From: Dromiciops gliroides
Lineage: Eukaryota > Chordata > Mammalia > Microbiotheria > Microbiotheriidae
Assembly: GCF_019393635.1 (NCBI RefSeq)
Contig: NC_057861.1
Location: 58,140,532 to 58,204,531, forward strand
Direction: 5' to 3'
Length of the DNA: 64,000 bases
The notes under the pieces are model-generated. The model was not told the DNA's origin and did no database searches. It saw only the letters and a program-made list of their open reading frames with translations. This document shows positions 44,196 to 55,758 of this stretch, in pieces; position 1 is the first letter of the stretch, and every line of letters starts with the position of its first letter. Position numbers and translations under genes: made by a program.

Positions 44196-44955
44196 TACCT
44201 GATGGAATTTTAATATGTGATATCCTACCAATCATTCCTCTGAACATTTTGAAGATGACTCTTCCCAAATTTAAGGTTGCATTGTCATATTATTTGCAGC
44301 TTTCGTAATCCTCTCTATACCTTTAAGATGTAGTCACTTAATTTTTTCCCAGTAACCAGTTTCTTCCTTTTGGTGAGAATCAAATAGAGAATAGATTTTC
44401 CTTTTGTTAGTTCCTTTTCCTTTTTGAAGAATAGAGTTATAAAAATAACAAGAAATTGTTAGGGGCAGCTAGGTGGCAGTGGATAAAGCACTGACCCTGG
44501 ATTCAGGAGGACCTGAGTTCAAATCCAGCCTCAGACACTTGACACTTATTAGCTGTGTGACCTTGGGCAAGTCACTTAACCCTCACTGCCTAACCAAAAA
44601 AAAAGGGCGGGGGGAGAAATTGTTAGTTACTCCATTTTGGAAGAGAAAAAACTTTAGCAGATATCCAGAGAATTTAAATCCCCTCTCATCCCTACATTAC
44701 ACCTCCAGTGCCAAATTTGTGATGTGCTTTGCAAATGCCTCATCTATTTCTTCTTTCTGTCCAGGTGGTTTGTAGTATACTCTGATGGCAATATTACTTT
44801 TGTTTCTGCCTTATCTGATATTCATCCAAATGCCCTCTGAATCATTATCCCCCTTCTGTTTCTTGGATTTCCTCATATGAGATTGTAGAGGAAAGGGAAA
44901 GGGATTATTATTTGGGACTCCAATCCCATTGGGATGGAGGGTGTTGATATGTTAT
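44196..44955. other. unclassified interspersed sequence (outside the SINE at 44462)
   Basis: Blocks such as ccaggtggtttgtagtatac and tgccctctgaatcattatc look like decayed repeat DNA, but I cannot name the family. Confidence 0.3.
44462..44613 (+). repeat. WSINE1-type SINE, subtype A
   Basis: ggggcagctaggtggcagtg (3-bp deletion in the A-box). 12-bp TSD agaaattgttag exact. Confidence 0.95.
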
Positions 44956-44957
44956 TG

Positions 44958-45200
44958 CTGTTGGTGGTGGTTAGTCATTTCAGTTATATTTGACCCTTTG
45001 TGACTGTATTTGGAGTTTTCTTGGGAAAGATATTGGAATGGTTTGCCATTTCCTTCTTGAACTTATTTTATAGATGAGGAAACTGAGGCAAACAGGGTCC
45101 CCCAGCTAGTCAGTGTCTAAGGTCAGATTTGAACTCAGGAAAACAAGTCTTCCTGAGTCCTGGCCTAGCAATTTATGCACTATGATGCCACCTAGCTGTC
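44958..45200 (-). repeat. MAR1-type SINE
   Basis: ttggtggtggttagtcattt, cttgggaaagatattggaat, gatgaggaaactgaggcaaa, head complement gccacctagctgtcc. The gacttgcccagggtcac block is shortened. Confidence 0.88.
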
Positions 45201-45229
45201 CATAGGGTGCATCATCCAAAAGACTGAAG

Positions 45230-46850
45230 ACTGCTCTTGAAGTTATGTATTTATCACCTCATTTGTGCCTCATTAAAGATGAGTGATATGATTGGGTTAG
45301 GTTATTGTGGCAAACTATATTCTGTAAGAGAGAACTAATATAGAACTCAATAACCTAGTGTTTGATAAAGTATAAAACATATTTTACCTCTCTAATAAAA
45401 ATGGCTTGGGAAACTGGAAAGTAGTATGGCAGAAATTAAACTTAGATGAACATCTTGCGCCACCCTTGACAACACATTCTAAATAGATCTGAGGTCTTGA
45501 TATTAAAGATCATACTATAAAAATGTAGGAAAGTAACAAATCACCTCATAGCTATGGGTAAGAGACTTTAACTAAAGAAAAAACAAGGGAAATCACAAAA
45601 TGTAAAATCGATAACACAAAATTGAAAAGCTTCTGAGCAAACAACATTACTATATCTAGAATAAGAGAGGAAACATTACAATGGGGAAAATTCTTCATAT
45701 TAAACTTCTGGTAAGGGTTTGGGATGTATGTGTGTGTGTGACACTGATAACCATGTGTCATTTATGACAATCCAATAGATAAATGGTCATAGGATGTGAA
45801 CAAACAGTTCTCAAGAGAACTTCAAGGAATTTACAATCACTTGGAAACCCAAATCATTAATAAGAGAAATGCAATAATCAAAACCACTTTGAGATTTCAC
45901 TTTACACTGCAGATGGGCAAAAATTACCCCAAAATGGCAACATTCAAAGTTGGAGGGATTGTGGGAAAAGAGGCACACTAATACATTGTTGGAGGAGCTC
46001 TAAAATGGTACAATCATTTTGGAAAGCAATTTGGAAATATGCAAATAAAGTGGTTAAAATGTCCGTACTCTGAATTGTAAACTCTGTTACCAGGCATATA
46101 CACCAAAGAAGTTATTGATAAGAAAAAGTTACAATATAGTCCAAAATATTTATAGTAGAATTTTTGCTGATAGCTAAGAATCAGAACAAAGAAGATACTC
46201 ATTGATTGGGGAATGGCTAAACAAGTTGTGGGTTTTCTTGTTGTTGTTCAGTTGTTTCAGTTGCATCTGACTCTTCATGACCCCATTTAGGGTTTTCTTG
46301 GCAAAGATTTTGAGTGGTTTATTATTTCCTTACATGAATGTAATAGGATATTATTGCACTATTAAAAAATGATGTGTGTGATGAGTACGGAAAAACATGG
46401 AAACATCTTTATGAACTGATGAAAAGTGAAGTAAACAGAGCCAAGAAAACAATATATAGAGTAACTACAACAATGTAAACAGAAAGAACAACAATATACC
46501 AAAAAAAAAAAGACTAAGTATAACAAAGTTATAAAGATCAAGTGATACAAAAATGAAGAAATATGAGAAAATACCCCCAACTTGCCCCTTAGTGGAGATG
46601 AGAAGTCCATGGTTGTTACACATTGCACATGTTTTCAGACTTTCTCAATGTATCAATCTGTGAAGCTGATTTTTTTCTCTCTAAAAACCCCCACTATTTG
46701 TCATATGGCATAATTCTTGGGGAGAGGGAAAGGGAAGGAAAGATATATAAAATACAATGGTGACGTAGGAAACAGAAAACAACAATTAAAAAAAAATTTA
46801 AAGAGAACTAACAGACCTCTTGAGATTGATGTGGGAGAGCCAGAAAGAAC
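45230..46850 (+). repeat. L1 LINE remnant, ORF2 C-terminal part and 3' UTR
   Basis: agaatcagaacaaagaagat, ttgattggggaatggctaaa, gcaaataaagtggttaaaat, ctttatgaactgatgaaaag, ending in an A-rich tail near 46790. Open frames are short, so the copy is dead. A MAR1 fragment at 46230-46330 interrupts it. Confidence 0.75.
46230..46330 (-). repeat. MAR1-type SINE fragment
   Basis: gttgttgttcagttgtttca, tcttcatgaccccatttagg, cttggcaaagattttgagtg. 3' half of MAR1 only. Confidence 0.8.
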
Positions 46851-47204
46851 TGAGAATACCAGAGACTTACAATCAGACTTTGGTCCCTGGGATACAAAGC
46901 CTTCAAATCAAGACTCACTGATCCCACCCTCAGCCCTAGAAATGGTAGCTGTGGAGGGAAAATGGTAGAACTTCTCAGCCCAAGAAATGGCAGAAACCAG
47001 AGTCAGTGATAGAGAGTCAAGAGCTCCTGGATTCAAAATTCCTTGACCCTGATTACTTGAAACCTGAGCGCCTGGAACCAGCTATTAAATGGCTGAGGCA
47101 TGTTGCAATTGCATGTGTTCTCAATCATCTGACCCCAGGAGAGAAGTATCATGTGGCCAAAAGTTGGGATTTCTTAAACCCTATCCTTCTAAAAGATGAT
47201 TGGA
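46851..47204. other. no recognised feature
   Basis: A short open frame exists at 47006-47224 but I recognise no protein in it, and its end runs into a MIR-like repeat. Confidence 0.3.
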
Positions 47205-47390
47205 TCATAGATTTAGAGCTATAAGGGAATATAGAGGCCATATAGTTCCACCTCATTTTAAAGATGAGGATACTGAAGCCAAGAGAAGTTAAATGATGGG
47301 CCCAAAGTCACACACAGGTAAGAAGTGGCAGTAGCAAGATTTGAGCCTATGGCCTGCGTTCTGGTCACCGTACAATGTTTCCTCTTCGAG
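47205..47390. repeat. MIR/L3-end-like SINE remnant
   Basis: ggatcatagatttagagcta, aaagatgaggatactgaagc, gggcccaaagtcacacacag. Old core-SINE of the kind at 3380. Confidence 0.6.
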
Positions 47391-47808
47391 GAGCATCGAG
47401 AATTTATTAGACCAAAGATCTAGCATGTAGACCTCAAACTGGAGGAGCAACAAGGGATTAAGCTATGATTCAGAGAAGCAGAGACCTGAGCTTTGCCCTC
47501 TGCTTCTACCATGAATTATTTGGATCATGAAGGTCTTATGGGAAAGGGAGTTTGATTTTTTTTTTTTTTAGCAACCTCAAGTTTGTTCCCTTTCAGGGGG
47601 GAAGGCCAAGATCTCAGAATAAAAACCTAAAATTGGAGGTCCATATAGGTTCTTGGGATGAAAAGCAGGACTCACTGGGATGTTGGGGGGTTGACCTTGA
47701 TAGGAGGTTCTGAGGTACCCAGAACTGCCCTGTGGAAATTTATTTTGATTTGGGGATCCTACCTTTAGACTGAGATCAGAAAGCCTTAGGCCCTCAGGGT
47801 CTCTTCTG
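47391..47808. other. no recognised feature
   Basis: No family named. Could include internal or 5' sequence of the LTR element that follows. Confidence 0.25.
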
Positions 47809-48093
47809 TGTGGGAGGTTCTGGTGCCCCTCCCCCTCAGCTTCAGCTGAGCCAAAAAGCCCCGTGGGCTATACAAGATGCTAGGTCAGCAGCTGGGGGGA
47901 AAAAGCCCCCAGCTCCCTCCGCCCTGAGCAGAGGTATCTAAGAGATGCTGGGCTCTGGCGCAGCCTGTGCTGAGGCACGTGAGGCTCAAGTGCAACCTCG
48001 TTCCCCCCCCCCCCCAACCAGCCGCAGCCCTGGCTGGTAGATTAGCTTGGTCTGTGGGGGCGTAGGAAGCCCCGAGATTTGAGTGGAGAAAAG

Positions 48094-48129
<36 letters not shown>

Positions 48130-48810
48130 CTGGGGGTTAGACTCAGGGAGTCAGACAAGGAGACGGGGGAGAAGAGGACTGGAGGCTGGCTGACAGGAGT
48201 AGAGGGGCGGCTGACAAGATGGCAAAGGTTAGAGAAGACAGATAGGGGGCTACAAGGACACAGGAGAAGACGAGAAGGACTAGGAGCAGAGAAAAGAGAG
48301 GCTGAAGGGCAGACTGACGGAGCAGACAGACAGCAGGTTGGCGAGAGAGAAATACAGGGGTTCAGCAGTGGCAGTAAGGGGAGGAAAGTTAGAAGTAGAG
48401 GGGTTTACAAAGTGAAAGGGGCTCAGAGTTAGAATAAAGGACCTCAGTACCTTAAGGCAAGAGGCAGCTAAGGCCCTTATTGTATTAAAGAAGTTCCAGG
48501 CACAGCAGGTGGGAAAGAGATGCAGTGGAAAGAGAGGCACCTCAATGCAGTCAGGTTGTACATTTTATTTCCCTGTATTCATAATTTAAAATAGTATCTC
48601 ATAAATAAACTCTGCTTTGATTATTTAGCTGAGAGGCTTCTTAATCCTTTGCTTATCAATTTTGGGAGTGGAGCAGTATGGTAGAACTTTATAAATGGCC
48701 CACATTAAATTAATAGCAGTCAGATAGCGAAACAGTCAAAAGTCCCCAGATTAGTCATCCACAGATTAGTCCCCCCAAAATTACTCCTAGTCATTTAAAA
48801 TATTCTCACA
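47809..48810 (+). mobile_element. LTR, second member of the family at 29014-29805
   Basis: The 3' half matches the 29-kb LTR in order and ends at the same CA (tattctcaca). The proposed start TGTGGG is analogous to the other copy, with no TSD found, so the 5' limit is uncertain. The U3 is long, GC-rich, with a poly-C run and an (AT)n insertion at 48095-48126. Directly 3' follows tttgaa and TGGCGACC. Confidence 0.55.
48095..48126. repeat. (AT)n microsatellite
   Basis: AT run inside the LTR-like block, absent from the 29-kb copy. Confidence 0.95.
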
Positions 48811-48816
48811 TTTGAA

Positions 48817-48834
48817 TGGCGACCGTGGTAGGAC
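48817..48834 (+). promoter_or_regulatory. possible tRNA primer-binding site
   Basis: TGGCGACCGTGGTAGGAC lies six bases after the LTR-end CA. It starts TGG as retroviral primer sites do and resembles the 3' end of tRNA-Arg (TGGCGACC...GGGAC). Several mismatches, so tentative. Confidence 0.3.
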
Positions 48835-49033
48835 TTATGGCCCAATTATAATTTTTCTAAACTTATAATTTTTCATATAATTATAATTTTTAATAAACCC
48901 AATTATATAATTTTCCAGATTAGATATAATTATTAATAATTAAATTTTTTTACAGCCCTGAGATATTATTGTTGTGTGATTTAGAGGACATCTTCAAGAT
49001 TTAACTTGGTCTGTGTAAAAAAAAATACACACA
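48835..49033. other. AT-rich, unrecognised
   Basis: Repeated ataattataatttttaat-like words between 48840 and 48950. No family named. Confidence 0.3.
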
Positions 49034-49175
49034 GGGGCAGCTAGGTGGCGCAGTGGATAGAGCACTGGCCTTGGAGTCGGGAGTACCTGAGTTCAAATCC
49101 AGCCTCAGACACTTAACACTTAACTAGTTGTGTGACCCTGGGCAAGTCACTTAACCCCAATTGCCTCACTTAAAA
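49034..49175 (+). repeat. WSINE1-type SINE, subtype B
   Basis: gatagagc, gagtcgggagtacc, ttaacacttaac, ccaattgcctcac. TSD aaaaatacacacag. Confidence 0.95.
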
Positions 49176-50235
49176 AAAAATACACACAGATTTCAGCCTT
49201 ACTGAACACATGGCTATGACACTTCTACCTTCTGGCTTTAATTAGTTTTTAACTATAGTGCTATCTCCTTTTATTGAGAAGAGTGAGCTCTGCCATGCTC
49301 TTTTAGTTCAAAGACAAAGGTTTTTTAAAAGTAGCTCTTTTAGAAAAGCAGCTTGTCTTGCTTCAGCTACAGGGAAAAAAAATTCCTTCTCAGCATTTTT
49401 TTCCTTTATGCAGGTGGCCTGAGTGCTTCTTTCCAGAGTCTGGCTAGAAGGCATTTCTTTCACTACTAAAAGATTCTTTGCCCAGACTGCAAGTTGATTA
49501 GGACACAGAGCAGGGTCTTCCCAGAAATGTCAGCTTATGCCATCGGGTTTAATCTCTTCCCTGGACAGAATTTCCTGCTTTCTAGGCTAGGGTCTCAAAG
49601 ACCAACCCACACATATGGTGGATTCCCCAGGCCTTCCACTTTTAATCTCTGAAATCTAGACAATACCTAGTTCTTATCCTTATTCTCTGAACACAATTAC
49701 CTAAGTCCCTAAGGTTCCAGGATCCCTTCCTTTATCAGCTTGAAAGTGCCTTCAGCTATCCCATGTAGATGAGTTGGGTAGGGGAAAGGAATAGAGACTA
49801 AGCTAAATTCAGGGGGCAAAGTGATTGTGTCACATACCTTCCTAGTCACAGTCATGGCCTTTCCTATAGATATGGACAGGAAAAGCTTAAGAGGATTTGA
49901 CTAAACCTTTATACAGACAAAGTGTAATGATAATACAACATTTGACTGGCGTGCTTGAGAATTAGGGAGGGCTTGCTTCACCATGGAGGTGACTTTGTAA
50001 CTAGGCCTTCCTCTTTGTCTCTCAAGTGCTTAGCATAGTACCTGGAACATGGTAAATGCTTGATATATGCTTGTTGATAGATTGATTGGGCCTTAAATGA
50101 CAGATAGGATTTCAACAGGTAGAGATTGTTGGAAGGGCATTTCAGGTAGAGAGCATATCTTGGGCAAAGGTATGGAGGTCCAAGGTCCAGGACATGTTTA
50201 TCAGATGTAGAGCAGTCTAATTAAGATAATAACAA
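49176..50235. other. mostly unrecognised
   Basis: Near 50030-50090 an L2-like 3' end (tgcttagcatagtacctgga) is visible. The rest gives no family or exon that I can name. Confidence 0.35.
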
Positions 50236-50239
50236 TAAT

Positions 50240-50475
50240 TCTATTGTTGTATAGTTGTATCCAACTCTTCATGATGCTACTTGGGGTTTTCTTGGCAAAG
50301 ATAGTGGAGTAGTTTGTCATTCCTTCTCCAACTTATTTTACAGATGAGGAAACTGAGGCAAACAGGGTTAAGTGACTTGCCCAGAGTCACACAGCTAATA
50401 AGTGTGTTGAATTTGAACTCAGGTCTTCCTGACGCTGAGCCCAACTCTCCATCTACTGTGCCACCTAGCTGCCCC
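50240..50475 (-). repeat. MAR1-type SINE
   Basis: ctattgttgtatagttgtat, ggcaaagatagtggagtagt, gatgaggaaactgaggcaaa, head complement gccacctagctgcccc. Confidence 0.92.
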
Positions 50476-50477
50476 AA

Positions 50478-50805
50478 TAATAATAAATAATAGCTAACAT
50501 TTATACAGTGCTTATCATGTGCCCAACACTGTGCTAAATTCTTTACAATTATGATCTCATTTGATCCTTACAACAAACCTGGGAGGTAGGTGCTATTATT
50601 ATCCCATTACCTCATTTTATAGAAGAGAAAACTGAGGCCAATAGAAAACAGAAGGGGAATAATGATTCAGAGGACATTTGGATAAATATCAGAGAAGGCA
50701 GAAGTTAAGTACCTCTCTGGGTCACAGCTAGTAAGTGTCTGAGACCATATTTGAACTCAAGTTTTCTTCACCCCAACCTGACTGTTCACTGTGCTACCTA
50801 TTATG
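50478..50805. repeat. MIR-like SINE with L2/L3-type end
   Basis: agctaacatttatacagtgc, tgtgctaaattctttacaat, acaacaaacctgggaggtag, gaagagaaaactgaggcc, then a degenerate head end. Confidence 0.7.
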
Positions 50806-50869
50806 AAAGAAAGATGAAAGCTGTACTCATTGTATGAGCTTCTGATTTTTGATTCTCCTCAGTTGTTAG

Positions 50870-51050
50870 CACTCCCCCAATCTACTTTGTACATATATTC
50901 TATGCACTTATCTGTCTCCATGTTTCCTCCAAGGGAATGTTAACTCCTTAAGAACAAAGTCTGTTGTTTCAATCTTTATGTCTCCAATGGATAGCACAGT
51001 ACTTGGCATACAGCAGGTGCTTAATAAATGCTGGATGAATTGAATTAAAA
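50870..51050 (+). repeat. L2-like LINE 3' end
   Basis: gggaatgttaactccttaag, cagtacttggcatacagcag, gtgcttaataaatgctggat. Confidence 0.7.
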
Positions 51051-51129
51051 GATATAACTGTTGTGTAGCTACAGATACAGAATAATTGTTCACATCACCA
51101 TCTCAACATGAGATATCCTTAGGAAAATT

Positions 51130-51200
51130 CGTTAACTGATCAAAAAGTGTTTATTGAGAACTTACTATGTGCTCAGTTCCAGACTAATGTTCTGTGTTGT
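51130..51200 (-). repeat. L2-like LINE 3' end fragment
   Basis: gatcaaaaagtgtttattga, gaacttactatgtgctcagt. Complement of the L2 terminus. Confidence 0.5.
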
Positions 51201-51470
51201 ATTTTTCTAAATACTCTGAGTTCACACTAAAATGCTCTCAGAAAATAAAATACTTGCCTGAGTATAAAGTGATTTTGGAAGCTGCAAACTCTGGGTGGGT
51301 AAGTTTTGTGTGGTCTGAGGTCGGAGAACTATCAAAGGGATAGTGTTGAAGGTCAGTAAGGGATGAAGAGGTTAGGATATTTAGAAGGGAGTGTAAAAAA
51401 TAGTGAAGGATTGGAAAAACAAAAAAATGACAAAGGTGTGGTGAATAGCTTTAGTTTTTTGTTTTCTAAA
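51201..51470. other. no recognised feature
   Basis: No family or exon recognised. Confidence 0.3.
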
Positions 51471-51725
51471 AATGTTTTTATTTTAATTTTCTTATTTGGA
51501 ACTTAATAAACACTAAAAAACCCACCCCCAAACCCAAATCCATAAGCATTTCCATTTTCAAAATAGAATAGAAACCTATATCAGATTCTTTGACATCTTG
51601 GGGAGGGAGGGAGGGAGAAAAATTTGTAACTCAAAATCTTTCCAAAAAATGAATGTTGAAAATTTTCTTTACATATAATTGGAAAAACAAAATATTATGA
51701 AGTAACAAAGTAGAACAAAGAAAAT
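51471..51725 (+). repeat. L1 LINE 3' UTR fragments
   Basis: gacatcttggggagggaggg, tttgtaactcaaaatctttc, ctttacatataattggaaaa. The terminal L1 segment. Confidence 0.65.
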
Positions 51726-52012
51726 GGTATCTAAACCATGAATCTCCACCGTAAATGTAATGGGAGCTGGCTACTGAGCACCCAGTCCTTCTAGCACAGG
51801 CAATATTCCTGTCCTGGTTTTAAGCCAATGTGTGGAACTTTGGGGAGATTTCTTCCAGTCATGTGTGCCTTAAAAGGCTGGTGGTCTGTGGTGAGGAGAA
51901 GCTTTCTGCTTGGCTTTGGCGCTAGAAGAATTGATTATAGAAATGGATCTGAGTTCACATACAAAAAGGCAGGTAGGAGACTTAGGCTTGAAGCTTTGTG
52001 ACCATATATCAT
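51726..52012. other. no recognised feature
   Basis: No family or exon recognised. Confidence 0.3.
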
Positions 52013-52175
52013 GATACACTTTTTTGTTTGTTTGCTTTTTGTGGGTCAATGAGGGTTAAGTGACTTGCCCAGGGTCACACAGCTAGTAAGTGTCAAGTGT
52101 CTGAGGTCGGATTTGAACTCAGGTCCTCCTGACTCCAGGGCTGGTGCTTTATCCACTGTGCCACCTAGCTGTCCC
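52013..52175 (-). repeat. WSINE1-type SINE, subtype A
   Basis: Complete. 16-bp exact TSD tgtgaccatatatcat starting at 51997 and 52176. Confidence 0.96.
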
Positions 52176-52309
52176 TGTGACCATATATCATAAATCAGTT
52201 AGGTTAGCCTCTCTGAGCTTCTGTTTCCTTATCTGTAAAATGGGGATAATGACACTTGTACTGGTGAAACAGACAGATTCAGACCTGGTTGGGTGGCTAG
52301 ATTCAGAGT

Positions 52310-52745
52310 ATTTGTTAAGAAGGATGATTTCAGAAAGGCCTGGAAAGACTTGTATGAACAGATGTATAGTGAAGTGAGTAGAACCAAGAGAACATTGTGC
52401 ATAGAGACAGCAATATTTTTTGATGAAGAACTGTGAATAACTTAACTATTTTCAGCATTATGATGATCCAAGACAATCCGAAAGGACTAATGATGAAGTA
52501 TACTCTCCACCTCCAAAGAAAGAACTGATATTGATTGAACATAGACTGAAACATGCTATTTTTCACTCTCTTTCATTTTTTCTTTTGTCCAGTTTTCTTG
52601 TACAAAATGACTAATATGATAATGTTTTATATAATTGCACATGTATCACCCATATCTGATTGCTTACTGCCTCAGGGAGTGGGGGAGGGGAGGGAGGGAA
52701 GAAGGGATGAAATTTGGAACTCAAAACTATAAATAAAATGTTTTT
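52310..52745 (+). repeat. L1 LINE 3' end
   Basis: gatttcagaaaggcctggaa, acttgtatgaacagatgtat, ccaaagaaagaactgatatt, then cacatgtatcacccatatct and an A-rich end. 5'-truncated. Confidence 0.8.
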
Positions 52746-52913
52746 TTGTTTTGTTTTCTTTTGAAAAAAGGAGTAGTTGTTAATTGTTCAGTGTAATAAG
52801 AAGTCTCTAGGGGAATGCCCCAGGGAAGCTGATCTTGGCCTTAGGCTATTTGATATTTTATCAAAGTCTTAGATAAAAGGCATAGATGGTATGTTCCTCA
52901 AATGTGCAGGTGA

Positions 52914-53091
52914 GGGGACAGCGAGGTGGCGCAGTGGATAGAGCACCGGCCCTGGATTCAGGAGGACCTGAGTTCAAAGCTGACCTCAGACACTTGACGC
53001 TTACTAGCTATGTGACCCTGGGCAAGTCACTTAACCCTCATTGCCCTGGAAAAAAAAATGACAAAAATAAAAAAATAAATATTAAAAAAAT
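52914..53091 (+). repeat. WSINE1-type SINE, subtype A
   Basis: Complete. 13-bp exact TSD aatgtgcaggtga at 52901-52913 and 53092-53104. Splits the CR1/L3-like LINE. Confidence 0.97.
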
Positions 53092-53401
53092 AATGTGCAG
53101 GTGATACACAGCTGAGAGGGAAAGCTAACACACTGGATGACCCAGTCAGGAAACAAAAGGATCTTGGCTAAGCACTAAGCTATATCTAACAAGATGAAAT
53201 TCTGTAGGGATAAATGTAAAGTCTTGTATGTGGGTCCAAAAAATCACCTTCACAAATATAAGATGGGGGAGGCATAGCAGTATTATGAGGCAATCACAAA
53301 AGCCAGTGTGATCTTAGGCTGCATTAAGGAAGGACATGGATTCCAGGAATAAGAAGATGATGGTTCCACTATTTTCTGTTTCTGACAGATCTTGTCTCAA
53401 G

Positions 53402-53595
53402 CAGAGGGGGTCAGGCAACACAACACTCCCACTGGTAGACTGAGTCAGATTAAAACGTAATTGGGAAATAGTTAACAAAATAAAAAAAAATAACAACCAA
53501 ACATAGATAATATCACATTTTAAAGCTAGGTCAATATGTGGCCCACAGGGATCTTTATAAATGGCTTCTACATCTATTTGAGTTTGACACCACTG
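53402..53595. mobile_element. hAT-like miniature DNA transposon
   Basis: A 194-bp block foreign to the LINE. Left end cagagggggtcaggc and right end complement CAGTGGTGTCAAACTC are imperfect inverted repeats. The right end agtttgacaccactg is known from common mammalian non-autonomous elements. A matching 8-bp TSD is not visible. Confidence 0.45.
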
Positions 53596-54115
53596 ATGTA
53601 GGGTATCATATTAAGTTCTGGGCACCACAGTTCCTGGACATGGATAAGCTAAATAGTTCCCAAAAGATGATAACCAGAATGGAGAAGAGCCTTGAGTCTA
53701 TGTCATGTAGACTAGATAGTCATAGAGGATCAATGAAAGGAACTGGGCGTGTTCATTTTGGAGAAGAGAAAACTCGGGAGCCAAATGATAGCTATCTTCA
53801 AGTGTTTGGAGGGTTGTCATGTGGAACAGGGAACAGACTTGTTCTGTTTGGTCCCTGAGAGCAGAACCAGGAGCAATGAATAGAAGATACAAAGTGGTAC
53901 ATTTAGGCTTGATCTCAGTAAAAATTTCTCGACAATTTGAATTGTCCAAAAGTGAAATGAGATGCCTCAAGAGGTGGTGGGTTCCCCTCGGAGGTTTTCA
54001 AACAGACACTTGGCAACATTTACTGCGTATTGTGTAATCTGGATTTATTTAGTGTAATGGCTTGCATTTAATGGCCACTTGAGGTCCCTTCTAACTCTCA
54101 AATTCTGTAATTTTT

Positions 54116-54670
54116 TAATATCCACATCATAGGCTGGTATGAGGAAAGTACTTTGTAAGCCTAAAAGTACCAGAGAAATGTGAATTATTGTTGTTATACT
54201 CTAAGGCCTCTTCAGCTCTAACATTCTATATTTTAATGTCCCTTCTGATGCTAACATTCTACATTCTAAAGTCCCCTGGTAGCCCTAAAGATCTCTGATC
54301 CAGAATTATCCTTACCACTGGAGCCTTTAGAAAATAAAATACATCCTTTACTTGACATTTACTACACATGTGACAATAGGACTTGATTGACTCTTCACTG
54401 GTATTTTACTTGTTATTTTCATACAAAAAACTGCCACGTGGACTGAAATGTTTTAGCCTTATGGAACACTGAACAATCAAAAAAGAAAAGCTCTTTTAGA
54501 CCAAACTGTTCAAGTATATCTTTCAGGGTTGAGAGGAGTTTCAAAGTGAATTCCTTGTGTCTCCTATCCTGATTGATCTATACAGCATATTGTTACTCCA
54601 GCTGAGGCATTAGGGGAATATTGGCATCTAGCTCATTTTTCAGATGAAATTGACTCATGGTGTTATCTAG
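54116..54670. other. mostly unrecognised with MIR-like piece
   Basis: 54120-54245 resembles a MIR 3' end (ggtatgaggaaagtactttg). The rest is not recognised. Confidence 0.35.
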
Positions 54671-54671
54671 G

Positions 54672-55003
54672 ACAGGGATTTTTTGGGGGGAATGGGGTCG
54701 GGCAATGAGGGTTAAGTGACTTGCCCAGGGTCACACAGCTAATGTCAAGTGTCTAAGATTGGATTTGAACTCAGGTCCTCCTGAATCCAGGGCCAGTGCC
54801 TTATCCACTGTAGAGTAGGGATTTTTAACCTTTTATTTGTCATAGATAAATTTGGCAGGCTTTAAAGCCTATGGACTCCTCAGAATAATGTTTTTAAATG
54901 AATAACATAAAATATGGAGGATTACAAAGTAAATTAATTATATTGAAATAGTTATCAAAATATTTTTTTAAAGTTCATAACTTCCAGGTTAAAAATCCCT
55001 ACT
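54672..55003. mobile_element. hAT-type miniature transposon split by a WSINE1
   Basis: The ends are perfect inverted repeats of 18 bp, agtagggatttttaacct at 54814-54831 and its complement at 54986-55003. The inside (ctatggactcctcagaataa, attatattgaaatagttatc) matches a common non-autonomous hAT-type pattern. The WSINE1 inserted in the left end duplicated agggattttt (from 54673), so the original left end is at 54672. Confidence 0.65.
54683..54813 (-). repeat. WSINE1-type SINE, subtype A, head truncated
   Basis: gggcaatgagggttaagtga to ccttatccactg. The last 20 or so bases of the head are missing. TSD agggattttt. Confidence 0.92.
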
Positions 55004-55128
55004 ACTAAAAAACATCCCTACTTCTCAATAGGGATGAAAGACTCCAGATATTTGAGGGGAAGTGAAACTCCTACAAAAAGTTCATCAAAATTATTAAGTA
55101 GTCTTTCAGTTGTTAAAAAGAATATATT

Positions 55129-55274
55129 GGGGCAGCTAGGTGGCGCAGTGGATAAAGCACCAGCCCTGGATTCAGGAGTACCTGAGTTCAAATCCAGCCT
55201 CAGACACTTGACACTTACTAGCTGTGTGACCCTGGGCAAGTCACTTAACCCCCATTGCCCCGCAAAAAAAAAAA
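55129..55274 (+). repeat. WSINE1-type SINE, subtype A
   Basis: Complete, very close to the apparent consensus. TSD about aatatatt. Confidence 0.95.
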
Positions 55275-55319
55275 TAATATATTATAATGAACTTGAGTGA
55301 AGAACACTTATGAATAAGA

Positions 55320-55352
55320 TCATATCTATCTATCTACCTACCTATCTACCCA
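55320..55352. repeat. (TATC)n microsatellite
   Basis: Short tatctatctacc run. Confidence 0.85.
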
Positions 55353-55586
55353 TCACTAATTTTCCTTCCTTTGGAAGAAGGCAATGAAAAAATTTCTGGC
55401 TTGGCTATATAAAGAGACCTGGAAAGGGCATTAAAATGTAGAATATTAGAGTACAACAACAATAATTCACATTTCTATAGTACTATTCCCAGCTCAGCCA
55501 CCAACTCACTATAGTTCCTTTAATTTTAGTAATTTCTATTAATCAATCAATCAATAAGCACCATACCTCCTTCAAATATAAAATCT

Positions 55587-55758
55587 CAGCGGGCAGCTAG
55601 GTGGCACAATGGATAAAGCATCAGCCTTGGATTCAGGAGGACCTGAGTTCAACTCTGGCCTCAGACACTTGACAATTACTAGCTGTGTGACCTTGGGCAA
55701 GTCACTTAAGCCTCATTGCCCCACACTAAAAAACAAACAAACAAAACAAAACACCACA
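55587..55758 (+). repeat. WSINE1-type SINE, subtype A
   Basis: Complete. 14-bp exact TSD caaatataaaatct at 55573-55586 and 55759-55772. Confidence 0.96.

Larger units (their letters stand above)
52755..54115 (+). repeat. CR1/L3-like LINE, end of ORF2 and 3' UTR
   Basis: Same plan as 29820-30855: ggggaatgccccagggaagc, gataaatgtaaagtcttgta, aagttctgggcaccacagtt, gctatcttcaagtgtttgga, ending ggtcccttctaactctcaaa. Interrupted by a WSINE1 at 52914 and a hAT-like element at 53402. Confidence 0.75.

Noticed and set aside
47006..47224. Small open frame as a gene
   Set aside because: No recognisable protein, and its 3' end runs into a MIR-like repeat.
48079..48432. 117-codon open frame
   Set aside because: It lies in the second LTR of the same family, starts in an (AT)n repeat and shows no domain.
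29014..48810. One provirus bounded by the two related LTRs
   Set aside because: The 19 kb between them consist of LINEs, SINEs, pseudogenes and another LTR, with no gag, pol or env trace, and the first LTR has its own TSD.
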